Part shown: positions 18,498-26,697 of the stretch, piece by piece
Layout: the number at the start of each line of letters is the position of its first letter
Numbering within the stretch: the stretch's first letter is position 1
Notes under the pieces: generated by a model
Databases searched by the model: none
Seen by the model: only the letters and a program-made list of their open reading frames with translations
What the model was told of the DNA's origin: nothing
Program-made: the position numbers and the translations under genes
Source of the DNA: Chitinophagales bacterium
GTDB taxonomy: Bacteria; Bacteroidota; Bacteroidia; Chitinophagales; UBA2359
Assembly (NCBI GenBank): GCA_041392475.1
Contig: JAWKLZ010000001.1
Span: 2,604,001 to 2,668,000, forward strand
Direction of reading: 5' to 3'
DNA: 64,000 nt

Positions 18498-21400
18498 ATG
18501 AAGCATTTTTTACCATTCATTTATCTGTCGTTGTGTTTAGTACATTCAGCAGTTTTTGCTCAATACTCCGAAAAGCTGATTCTTCCAGACATAAAAAGTC
18601 CTGTCTATGTACTTGCTATGGATATGGACGGCGATGACGATGATGATTTATTAACCTCCTCTTATTTTGGAAATAATACCCTGATTTGGTTTGAAAACGA
18701 TGGACTTGGAAATTTCCCTTTGTACCATATACTATCGACAGAAGAAAATGGATTTGATATTTTTTACTTAGAAGATCTCAATAATGACGAACGCAAGGAT
18801 ATTGTGGCTGTATCCAGAGTAGGAAACAAGGTGGTTTGGTTTGAAAATTTTGGAAGTGGAGTTTTTAGTTTGCCTTATACAATTGTAGGGGAGGATATTT
18901 TGAATAGTCCCAATGCTTTGGTCATTGAAGATACGGACAATGACGGAGACAAAGATTTGTTTATTGTCTCTACTAATATGCCCAGAATTTCACATATCAC
19001 CAATGATGGAACAGGGAGTTTTTCAGCTTTTCAAACTCTTAATAATGAGAACCATTTTAATATCATAGCCTATGCTACTGATTGGGACAAAGACGGTAAT
19101 ATAGACTTGATTGTTGCAGCCAACGGAAAAGTTGTTGTTTGGTCTCGCAATTTAGGAGATAATGTATTTGGGCCCATAACATTTATCACATACGTAGATA
19201 ATCATTCCCTTTTGAAATTAGCGGATATTGACCAAGATGGAGATATGGATATAGTGTCAATTTCGAGAGAGCAAACCCCAGAAGTTCACTATGTTCTTCA
19301 ATGGCATCAGAATGCAGGAATCAATAATTTTATCAAGCATACGATTACTGACGATTTCCCCAATAAAGTAACAGCATTATTGGTTGAAGATGTGGACGAA
19401 GATGGTTGGTTGGATATTGTAGCATCTCACAGATTGAATAGTTCATCAGATACATACGATGAATTGCATTACTTCCTCAATAAAAACACTACTTTTCAAT
19501 CCAAACAGATACTATCAACAAATGGAATACAAATTGAAAATATCACTTTAGGTGATTTGAACAACGATACACGGTTAGACCTCGTTTACCCCAATCGTGC
19601 ATATAGTAGCGTAGATTGGCACGAATATCAAACAGATAATTTATTCGGTGAGGCAATCAAAGTAGGGAAATATGCAAATGGACTAACAGCTATTTTTACA
19701 GCAGATTTGAATGGAGACGGATATTTAGATATGGTTGCAGCAGAAAACAGAGCGAATAGATTGAGGTGGTTTCCTAATGATGGAAACAATGGTTTTGAAG
19801 TAGAATTTGTCTTATCGAAAGGGGGAGAAGGCATCACAGACGTAAATGGAGGAGATTTTGATTTGGATGGAGATGTAGATATAGTAAGTGCCTTTACTGA
19901 TGGTACTATCGTTTGGTGGAAAAACAATGGCTTGGGAGAATTTGAAGTACAAGAGCAAATAGATTACTTAGGACAAGCCTGCAATGACTTGCAAGTAGGA
20001 GATTTAAACTCAGATGGGTTTCCAGACATTATAGCCAATTATCCTATTACCAAAAAATTACTTTGGTACAAAAACAAGGAAGACGCTACATTCACAACTC
20101 GCAAAATCTTGGGTGAAAACTTAGAGGGAACAGGAAAAATACATCTTGTAGATACCGACAAAGATGGAGATATGGATATTTTTTATGCTCCTAATGGACA
20201 GGGAGTCGTAAACTTATTTGAAAACAATGGAGGTGATGCTTTTTCACGGCGTATTGTGGCTTCAAAAGAGACAAAAATTCAAGCATTAGAGGTAGCAGAT
20301 TTAGATATGGACGGTTATGAAGATCTCATTATAAGTTTTGCAGTCACTAATGGTGTCACCGTCGGTTCTTCTCTTGAATGGCGTAGAAACAACAACAATG
20401 GAAACTTCAATGTGGAAACCAACATTGAATCTCCATTGCATGTTCCTTACACTACCAAGATGGTGCTGGCAGATATAGATGCAGATGGTGACAATGATTT
20501 AATAACAATCGGTTCTCATCTCTTTGGAATACTTGACAGTATTTACATTTATCAAAACCATGGAGAAGGAATTTCCCCCCCTTTGATTCTAAGCCCAAAA
20601 TATGACTATTCTTACGTTTCTCTACTTGAAGCTGCAGATTTAGACAATGACTTTACATCTGAGCTATTGTATGGAACTACGGGAACACTTAGCATATTTT
20701 CCGATTTTGAAAAAATAGGAAGAATTGATGGACTTGCATTTTTTGATGAAAACGAAGATGGGGAATACAATGAAAATGAACGGGGTTTCCAAAACCAAAT
20801 TTTGTCCTTAGAACCATCCCCCTTTTCTACCTACTCCAATAAAGAAGGAAATTTTTCCTTTTTGGTGAACACAGGAGATTATCAACTAACAGCCACTTCC
20901 AACTCTTTGTGGGAAATCAGCACCCAAAATCCGTTTTATGAGATTCTAATAGAAAATGGAGAAGAAAAAGGTCCATACCTATTTGGTTTTAAGCCCACTC
21001 GAATACTTCCACGTATTGAAGCCCATCTCAATAGTAGTCCAACTCGTTGTAATTCAGTGGGCAACTATTGGTTGTCTTATGTCAATACAGGAACTACTGT
21101 CATCGAAAAAGGGGTTGTAAGTCTTAAAATAGATGAGTTAATGACCTATGAATCTGCGAATATTGAACCTAACTACATTGAAGATGGAATCCTGTATTGG
21201 AATATTGGAAATTTTTATCCCTATCAAGTACAACAAATTCGCCTTCAACTTAAAATGCCGAATGAAGAATCTATTGGAGCATTCGTTGAAACTCAAACTA
21301 CCATTCAAATCTTAAATGAAGTGGAAGAGCTTCTTTATTCTGATAATACCAACCATCTCAGTGAAGTCCGATGCTCCTACGACCCCAACGACAAACTCGC

Positions 21401-22085
21401 TCGCTCCAATCTCCTCGGTCAGTCCGAATTTGCCTACATCTCCGACACCATCCTCTACACCGTCCGCTTTCAAAACACAGGAAACGACACCGCCTTCAAT
21501 ATCCGCATTGAAGACGTTTTGGACAAAAAACTGGATTGGACAACCTTTCACCCCATCACTGCAAGCCACGACTACCGAACAGAACTGAACCGAGAAACGG
21601 GTTTGGCGACTTTCTACTTCAATGACATCCTACTACCCGACAGCACGACCAACGAAATTGAAAGTCATGGTTTTGTGACCTTTGGAATTGCCTCTTTGGA
21701 AGGAATAGAGGATAAAACAGAAGTCGAAAATACGGCTTCCATCTTCTTTGACTTCAATCCACCTATTATCACCAATACGGCTGTTTTGACTTTGCTGCAA
21801 CAGGTGGAAACGGGAATTGAAGTATTGGATAATAGATACTCGATTCGTGTATTTCCGAATCCTTTTTCGGATTTTACGACCATTGAAGTGGAAGGATTGC
21901 CGCAGGGAAATTACCGATTGGAGGTGATGGATATTTTGGGGCGGAAGGTTCGAGAGTTGAAGTCTATTGAAAATGGAAAGTGGAAGATTGAAAGAGGGAA
22001 ATTGGAGAGTGGCGTGTATTTTTGGAGGATATTGGAGGAAGGGAATCAGGCTGTTTTGGGGAGAGGGAAAGTGTTGGTGGAGTAA
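18498..22085 (+). CDS. Secreted FG-GAP repeat protein with two predicted 7-bladed propellers and T9SS sorting domain
   Basis: 1195 residues. The signal peptide is 1-21 (VFA-Q). Fourteen FG-GAP motifs run from DMDGDDDDDLLTSS to DLDNDFTSELLYGT, each with a counterpart in the 603 protein (e.g. DFDLDGDVDIVS versus DFDLDGDIDLAS). An SdrD-B-like segment (DENEDGEYNENERGF) follows, then the DUF7619-type domain from 959 and the T9SS tail from ~1116. The C-terminal part is a visible mosaic: 21372-21656 equals the 7018 gene, ~21552-21800 equals the partial gene at 1, ~21800-21845 follows the 12277 type, and the last 127 bases equal the 15944 gene. Its upstream half is independent of all of these except 603. 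Confidence 0.93.
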   Translation: MKHFLPFIYLSLCLVHSAVFAQYSEKLILPDIKSPVYVLAMDMDGDDDDDLLTSSYFGNNTLIWFENDGLGNFPLYHILSTEENGFDIFYLEDLNNDERKDIVAVSRVGNKVVWFENFGSGVFSLPYTIVGEDILNSPNALVIEDTDNDGDKDLFIVSTNMPRISHITNDGTGSFSAFQTLNNENHFNIIAYATDWDKDGNIDLIVAANGKVVVWSRNLGDNVFGPITFITYVDNHSLLKLADIDQDGDMDIVSISREQTPEVHYVLQWHQNAGINNFIKHTITDDFPNKVTALLVEDVDEDGWLDIVASHRLNSSSDTYDELHYFLNKNTTFQSKQILSTNGIQIENITLGDLNNDTRLDLVYPNRAYSSVDWHEYQTDNLFGEAIKVGKYANGLTAIFTADLNGDGYLDMVAAENRANRLRWFPNDGNNGFEVEFVLSKGGEGITDVNGGDFDLDGDVDIVSAFTDGTIVWWKNNGLGEFEVQEQIDYLGQACNDLQVGDLNSDGFPDIIANYPITKKLLWYKNKEDATFTTRKILGENLEGTGKIHLVDTDKDGDMDIFYAPNGQGVVNLFENNGGDAFSRRIVASKETKIQALEVADLDMDGYEDLIISFAVTNGVTVGSSLEWRRNNNNGNFNVETNIESPLHVPYTTKMVLADIDADGDNDLITIGSHLFGILDSIYIYQNHGEGISPPLILSPKYDYSYVSLLEAADLDNDFTSELLYGTTGTLSIFSDFEKIGRIDGLAFFDENEDGEYNENERGFQNQILSLEPSPFSTYSNKEGNFSFLVNTGDYQLTATSNSLWEISTQNPFYEILIENGEEKGPYLFGFKPTRILPRIEAHLNSSPTRCNSVGNYWLSYVNTGTTVIEKGVVSLKIDELMTYESANIEPNYIEDGILYWNIGNFYPYQVQQIRLQLKMPNEESIGAFVETQTTIQILNEVEELLYSDNTNHLSEVRCSYDPNDKLARSNLLGQSEFAYISDTILYTVRFQNTGNDTAFNIRIEDVLDKKLDWTTFHPITASHDYRTELNRETGLATFYFNDILLPDSTTNEIESHGFVTFGIASLEGIEDKTEVENTASIFFDFNPPIITNTAVLTLLQQVETGIEVLDNRYSIRVFPNPFSDFTTIEVEGLPQGNYRLEVMDILGRKVRELKSIENGKWKIERGKLESGVYFWRILEEGNQAVLGRGKVLVE
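21372..21656 (+). repeat. 285-nt block identical to 8785-9069
   Basis: Second copy of the identical DUF7619-type coding segment, here in the 18498 gene. The two copies lie 12.6 kb apart in the same orientation, so homologous recombination between them would delete or duplicate the genes in between. Confidence 0.9.
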
Positions 22086-22133
22086 AAACTCAAATCTCAG
22101 TCGGCACAGTCATTTTTTTAAAAATAATGGAAG

Positions 22134-24536
22134 ATGAATCCAAAAATCTATTTTTTTGCTCTTTGGTTGATTGGCACACATTTAGGATTTGCCAAATGCG
22201 AGATTTCTTTTCAAGTGTATGTAGATAGCACGAGTTTTGATGTCTATTTTGATGTCCAACAAAGCTCTTGGCAAGGCTCTACCTATGCATATTGGGATTT
22301 TGGAGATGGCACTCAAGATTCCATTGAATACGAGGAGGCTACTCATTACCACGAAATGATGCATCAATTTCCCAATTATGGGCGTTACATCGTGTCTTTC
22401 GAGATAGAATGTGAAGGAGCTTCGGAAAAACGCTACTATAATTTGTGGCTTACCAAAGACAATGACCCTATCCCCAAATGTGAAGGAGAGTATGACTATA
22501 CGATTGCTTCCTCCCCCAATGATGATGAATTGCATCAACTTCAATTGTCTCTCAAACAACCCTTTGAAGGAAGCGTAAATTGGTGGAAAGGCTATTGGCA
22601 TCAGCAAGGAAATCCTGCTTTTTTTGACATACGTTACCCAGAGGACTGTCCTTTACTTCTATCTGCTGCCAATAGTGAGAACTATATTTTTTGCCGAGAT
22701 ACTTTGAACTTAGATTTTGAGGTGGACTTCAAAGCCAATTTCGAAATAATACCTCAGTTTCGTCATCTACGATTTCGGAATACCTCTTGGGGAAACATGC
22801 ACATCAACTCATGGGATTTTGGGAATGGTGTCATTCGAGATAGTACAATCCATGCCAATTATGGGTATCCTCAAACGGGTGAATACGAAGTGTGTCTGTT
22901 TTCTACCGAACCTCTTCTGAATCAAAAAGACACCATTTGTCAAATGGTTGAGATAAAATGTAGAGATTCTTTTTCTTATGAAATAGATGAAGACTACTCC
23001 AATGTGGTGAATTTTTATATTCCTTCCACAGGAATGGAGCATCAAGTCTATTTCGATTTTGGAGATGGAACAACAACAGAACTGAACAGTGGTCGTTTTT
23101 CGCATGTCTATGACAACACACAGCAGTTCATTACGGCTTGTTTTTGGGAACTTGGTGCGGAATGTGCAGATACAATCTGCCAAACTTTGGATTTCCTCCA
23201 ACCTACTTTTTGTGAGGCAAAATACAGAGCGCGTCCTATTGGAAAAGGAACACATTTTTTATTTGAAGATTACTCTGTTTACCAAGCAGACAAGGCAGAT
23301 TCAGAATGGGTTCGTGGATATAGTTTTGAAATTGGCGAAGGTTCTCCCTTTGTTTATGCTATAGATAGTGAAGGCAATAGGCAAATCACCCTTCGCAGCA
23401 CTGCCGAGGACGGCTGCTATGCAACTTACCAAGAAAACATCTACTTCAAAAAAATCAAAGACAACAACCGCTTTGTTCCTGCCCCTTGTTTTACCATTGA
23501 ACCTACTTCAAACTCCCTAAGCTATCACTTCAATAACCACACACCCGATGCCGCATCCTATGTTTGGGACTTTGGGGATGAAACGATAAGTACCCTTTTG
23601 CAGCCCGAACATAGCTATACACAATCGGGCTTTTATGAAGTTTGTTTGACTGCTTCAAAAGAAGATACCCTACAAAACAAAATGATGTCAGAAACCTTTT
23701 GCGATTGGTTAAACATTGGAGAAATAGATACTTGTGCTGCAAAATTTATTGCGATTCCCGAAATAGGAGACTATACTTTGGAAATGGATGGTGAAATAAA
23801 GTTTTACAATCTTTCCTACCTTCAATCTGATGCAACTTGGTTTTGGGATTTTGGAGATGGCACAACTTCTACCGAATTTGAACCACATCACCTGTTTACT
23901 TATTCCGATACTTTTAAGATTTGCCTAACGGTTTCTAAACCACAAGGATGTGTTCAGCAATACTGCGAAGATATTTTCTATGGATGCGAGCTGCAATTGG
24001 AGGGCGAATATCTAAAAGAGAGCGACCAATTGTTGATTGAGTATCAATCCCGAAGCCACATTGATGAGGATAGAATAGAGTGGCGAATCAACAATCATTT
24101 TGTAGGAAGTACGAAACAAATGCAGGGTACTTTTTTGGTAAATGAATACAGTGAGCATGATGATTTTGACTTTGTGTTTGATACCGTTGAAGTTTGTGCA
24201 CATTATAATTGGGTGACGGATTGCCACGTACTTTGTCAGAAAATAGTGGTGGATAGCACGACTACTTCTATTGAAAGTTTTGAAAAAAAAGCTTCTATTC
24301 GAGTTTTCCCCAATCCTTTTTCGGATTTTACTGCGATTGAAATAGAAGGGCTTTCTCAGGACAATTACCAATTGGAGGTGATGGATATTCTCGGCAGAAA
24401 ATTGAAGGAATTAGATTTGGAGAACGGAAAAGCAATATTGGAACGAGGAAAATTGGAAAGTGGATTGTATTTGATTCGGGTTTTGGAGAAAGAGAATGGG
24501 AAAATTTTGGGAAGTGAGAAGGTATTGGTGGAGTAA
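22134..24536 (+). CDS. Secreted multi-PKD-domain protein with T9SS sorting domain
   Basis: 800 residues. The signal peptide is about 1-20. PKD-type Ig-like domains are marked by WDFGDGT (residue 53), SWDFGNG (226), FDFGDGT (306), WDFGDET (478) and WDFGDGT (571), with the usual GxYxVCLT strand after several of them. Many paired cysteines suggest disulfides in an extracellular protein. The T9SS tail from ~722 (VFPNPFSDFTAIEI, ending EKVLVE) belongs to the same tail family as the FG-GAP proteins upstream, but the FG-GAP, SdrD-B-like and DUF7619-type parts are absent. It begins 48 bases after the last FG-GAP gene, on the same strand. A structural or adhesive surface role is inference. Confidence 0.9.
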   Translation: MNPKIYFFALWLIGTHLGFAKCEISFQVYVDSTSFDVYFDVQQSSWQGSTYAYWDFGDGTQDSIEYEEATHYHEMMHQFPNYGRYIVSFEIECEGASEKRYYNLWLTKDNDPIPKCEGEYDYTIASSPNDDELHQLQLSLKQPFEGSVNWWKGYWHQQGNPAFFDIRYPEDCPLLLSAANSENYIFCRDTLNLDFEVDFKANFEIIPQFRHLRFRNTSWGNMHINSWDFGNGVIRDSTIHANYGYPQTGEYEVCLFSTEPLLNQKDTICQMVEIKCRDSFSYEIDEDYSNVVNFYIPSTGMEHQVYFDFGDGTTTELNSGRFSHVYDNTQQFITACFWELGAECADTICQTLDFLQPTFCEAKYRARPIGKGTHFLFEDYSVYQADKADSEWVRGYSFEIGEGSPFVYAIDSEGNRQITLRSTAEDGCYATYQENIYFKKIKDNNRFVPAPCFTIEPTSNSLSYHFNNHTPDAASYVWDFGDETISTLLQPEHSYTQSGFYEVCLTASKEDTLQNKMMSETFCDWLNIGEIDTCAAKFIAIPEIGDYTLEMDGEIKFYNLSYLQSDATWFWDFGDGTTSTEFEPHHLFTYSDTFKICLTVSKPQGCVQQYCEDIFYGCELQLEGEYLKESDQLLIEYQSRSHIDEDRIEWRINNHFVGSTKQMQGTFLVNEYSEHDDFDFVFDTVEVCAHYNWVTDCHVLCQKIVVDSTTTSIESFEKKASIRVFPNPFSDFTAIEIEGLSQDNYQLEVMDILGRKLKELDLENGKAILERGKLESGLYLIRVLEKENGKILGSEKVLVE

Positions 24537-24560
24537 GTTTACCACACCAAATTTTTGTGC

Positions 24561-24568
24561 TATTTTTG
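24561..24568 (+). promoter_or_regulatory. Candidate -7 promoter box of the 24617 gene
   Basis: TATTTTTG matches TANNTTTG, 24 bases after the stop of the PKD gene and 49 bases before the ATG at 24617. It suggests that the array's transcription unit ends at 24536. Confidence 0.4.
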
Positions 24569-24616
24569 TGCTTTCAATTAATAATTCCCCTATTCTCAAG
24601 TTTAGTTTTTACATCT

Positions 24617-25339
24617 ATGATTTTCAGATTATTGTGGCGTTTGTTGTTTATAGCACTGTTTCCAATTATGCTTTTCTATTTACTACACATTTCCAATACA
24701 AATGTTATTGCGAGTGAATACCAACAAACATTGTGGGAACTGCAATTACAGCAAGAAGATTTTCAGCGAGCTTATGGGAGAGCCAACAATGAAATTATTC
24801 AAAAAGAAGTGATTAATTCTGCTCGCAAACACATTTTTGAAAAGATTCAACATCAACTCTATCCCTACTGGAAAGGCACAGGTTGGGCATACAGTGGCAC
24901 AACCGAAACGCCTCGAAAGGGGAAAATCGCTTGCGGATATTTTGTGAGTACCATTTTAAGAGATGCAGGTTTTGAAGTAGATCGGGTAAAATTGGCACAA
25001 CAGGCTTCGGAGAAAATCGTGAAAACTTTTGCAGAGGAAACCGATATTCAGCGATTTCGCAACAAACCGATTCAAAGTTTTGTAAACTCGATCATTGCGA
25101 TGGGAGACGGTTTGTACATCGTTGGTTTGGATACGCATGTCGGCATAATGTTGGTCGAAAATGGGAAAGCTCAGTTTGTTCACTCTGCTCAATCCTTGCG
25201 TGGTGGTGTTCGTGCAGAAAACCCTTTGAAGTCGAAGGTTTTGAAGCGTTCTAAATATCGGATTGTGGGGCGGGCTCTATCGGATGAGATGATGGTCAAA
25301 TGGTTGAAAAGAGAAAAAGTTGAAACCTATCTTCTATAA
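24617..25339 (+). CDS. Membrane-anchored putative cysteine peptidase (NlpC/P60-like fold suspected)
   Basis: 240 residues from the ATG at 24617; the frame is open back to 24557, but the hydrophobic segment starts here (MIFRLLWRLLFIALF). One N-terminal membrane segment or signal anchor is followed by a soluble domain. GKIACGYFVSTILRDAG and, about 75 residues on, DTHVGIMLV resemble the Cys and His regions of NlpC/P60-type papain-fold hydrolases. The spacing and context of Cys and His are suggestive, but I cannot confirm the family from sequence alone. The last 6 bases overlap the end of the convergent pyrD gene. Cell-wall peptide cleavage would be the expected role if the assignment holds. Confidence 0.6.
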   Translation: MIFRLLWRLLFIALFPIMLFYLLHISNTNVIASEYQQTLWELQLQQEDFQRAYGRANNEIIQKEVINSARKHIFEKIQHQLYPYWKGTGWAYSGTTETPRKGKIACGYFVSTILRDAGFEVDRVKLAQQASEKIVKTFAEETDIQRFRNKPIQSFVNSIIAMGDGLYIVGLDTHVGIMLVENGKAQFVHSAQSLRGGVRAENPLKSKVLKRSKYRIVGRALSDEMMVKWLKREKVETYLL

Positions 25340-26371
25340 CCTATCCATAATTCCCTTGTTAATAGCCCGAATCATACCAGGCCCTTCATATATCAATCCC
25401 GTGTAAACCTGCAATAAACTTGCTCCTGCGTCCAATTTCTCTGCTGCATCTTGCGGAGTATAAATACCTCCAACCGCAATAATCGGAAAAGCACGATTCG
25501 ATTTTTCGGACAAATAGCGGATGACCTCCGTAGAACGCTTCGCCAAAGGCTGCCCACTCAGTCCACCACTTCCAATTGCGGCAATTTTATCTTTGTTTTC
25601 CTTCAATCCTTCCCTATCAATCGTTGTATTCGTCGCAATCACTCCGTCAATTTGGGTACCTGCCACAATTGCGATGATATCGTCCAGTTGTTCATTGGTC
25701 AAATCGGGGGCAATCTTCAATAAAATAGGCTTGCGATTTGGTTTTTGACTGTTCAAATTTTGAAGGTGCTGCAAAAGAGCTGTCAGAGGTTCTTTGTCCT
25801 GCAATGCCCGAAGATTGGGTGTGTTGGGTGAACTGACATTGACCACAAAATAATCCACTACTTCAAAAAGAGCTTCAAAACATTTTTCGTAATCAGAAAC
25901 AGCCTCCTCATTGGGCGTGATTTTGTTTTTGCCGATGTTGCCACCAATAATAAGCTTCGATTTTCTTTTTGACAATCGTTCCTTCAATGCCAAAACACCT
26001 TCATTGTTGAAGCCCATTCGATTGATCAAGCCCTTGTCTTTGGATAAGCGAAACAAGCGGGGTTTTGGGTTTCCCGATTGCGGTAAAGGCGTTGTAGTGC
26101 CTACTTCAATGAAACCAAATCCCAAACATTCCATTGCTTCAAGATGCTTTCCGTCCTTGTCAAAACCTGCTGCCAAACCTACTGGATTGGGAAAGGTCAA
26201 TCCAAAGAGTTTCTGCTGCAATTTGGGATGCTGAACGGTATAATAGGATTTGAGGAAATATTGAAGGAAGGGAATTTTTAGCAGTACTTCAAAGGAAAAA
26301 AGGGTGAAAGCATGGGCTTTTTCAGGAGAGAGGAGAAATAACAAAGGTCGGAGAAACGATTTGTATAGCAT
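25334..26371 (-). CDS. pyrD: Dihydroorotate dehydrogenase (quinone), class 2
   Basis: 345 residues, normal for class 2 enzymes. It oxidises dihydroorotate to orotate with FMN and passes electrons to quinone at the membrane, the fourth step of pyrimidine synthesis. The N-terminal hydrophobic helix typical of class 2 is present (ALLFLLSPEKAHAF-like region, residues ~8-45). Then come GLAAGFDKDGKHLEAM, the active-site region NVSSPNTPNLRALQ with the catalytic serine, ATNTTIDREG, GGLSGQPLAKRS and the phosphate-binding AVGGIYTPQDAAEKLDAGA. It converges on the 24617 gene with a 6-bp stop overlap (CTATAA). A TATTTTTG box sits 25 bases upstream of its ATG. Confidence 0.97.
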   Translation of the reverse strand: MLYKSFLRPLLFLLSPEKAHAFTLFSFEVLLKIPFLQYFLKSYYTVQHPKLQQKLFGLTFPNPVGLAAGFDKDGKHLEAMECLGFGFIEVGTTTPLPQSGNPKPRLFRLSKDKGLINRMGFNNEGVLALKERLSKRKSKLIIGGNIGKNKITPNEEAVSDYEKCFEALFEVVDYFVVNVSSPNTPNLRALQDKEPLTALLQHLQNLNSQKPNRKPILLKIAPDLTNEQLDDIIAIVAGTQIDGVIATNTTIDREGLKENKDKIAAIGSGGLSGQPLAKRSTEVIRYLSEKSNRAFPIIAVGGIYTPQDAAEKLDAGASLLQVYTGLIYEGPGMIRAINKGIMDRL

Positions 26372-26395
26372 AATTACTTAGAAATGTTAGGATCG

Positions 26396-26403
26396 CAAAA
26401 ATA
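26396..26403 (-). promoter_or_regulatory. Candidate -7 box of pyrD
   Basis: On the - strand this reads TATTTTTG (TANNTTTG), with 24 bases between the box and the pyrD ATG. This distance recurs for hisS, nqrA and the M42 gene in this window. Confidence 0.45.
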
Positions 26404-26517
26404 CTATTTTTTTGTGGAGGGAATTTTCAAATACTGTTTTTCCGTGCGTCTAATATGCTTGTAAGCCCCTCAATAAAGCACTTTCTCACTCGTCAATAAC
26501 CTCAAAACAATAACACC

Positions 26518-26677
26518 TTTTAGACTTTGGACGAGGGAGCAGAGATGCGAGAAGTTAGATATTAATCAGTTGATAATAAATGATTTACGATTAAACGACA
26601 AAAACAAGTAAATCATTGATTACCAAATCTTGACATCTTGCTTCCTACTTCTCACTTCTTTCGTCCAAAGTCCAAAA
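26518..26677. repeat. Palindromic intergenic repeat, copy A (160 bp, MITE-like)
   Basis: The left arm TTTTAGACTTTGGACGA and the right arm, read in reverse complement, TTTTGGACTTTGGACGA are near-perfect inverted ends. A second inverted pair lies inside (AATGATTTAC / GTAAATCATT). AACACCTT occurs directly on both sides (26512-26519 and 26676-26683), overlapping the ends, and could be a target duplication. No ORF is inside. The element lies between divergent pyrD and the esterase gene and ends 20 bases before the esterase ATG, so it may carry that gene's promoter. Bases 26404-26517 show nothing else. Confidence 0.8.
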
Positions 26678-26697
26678 CACCTTAAAACTTCAACAAA

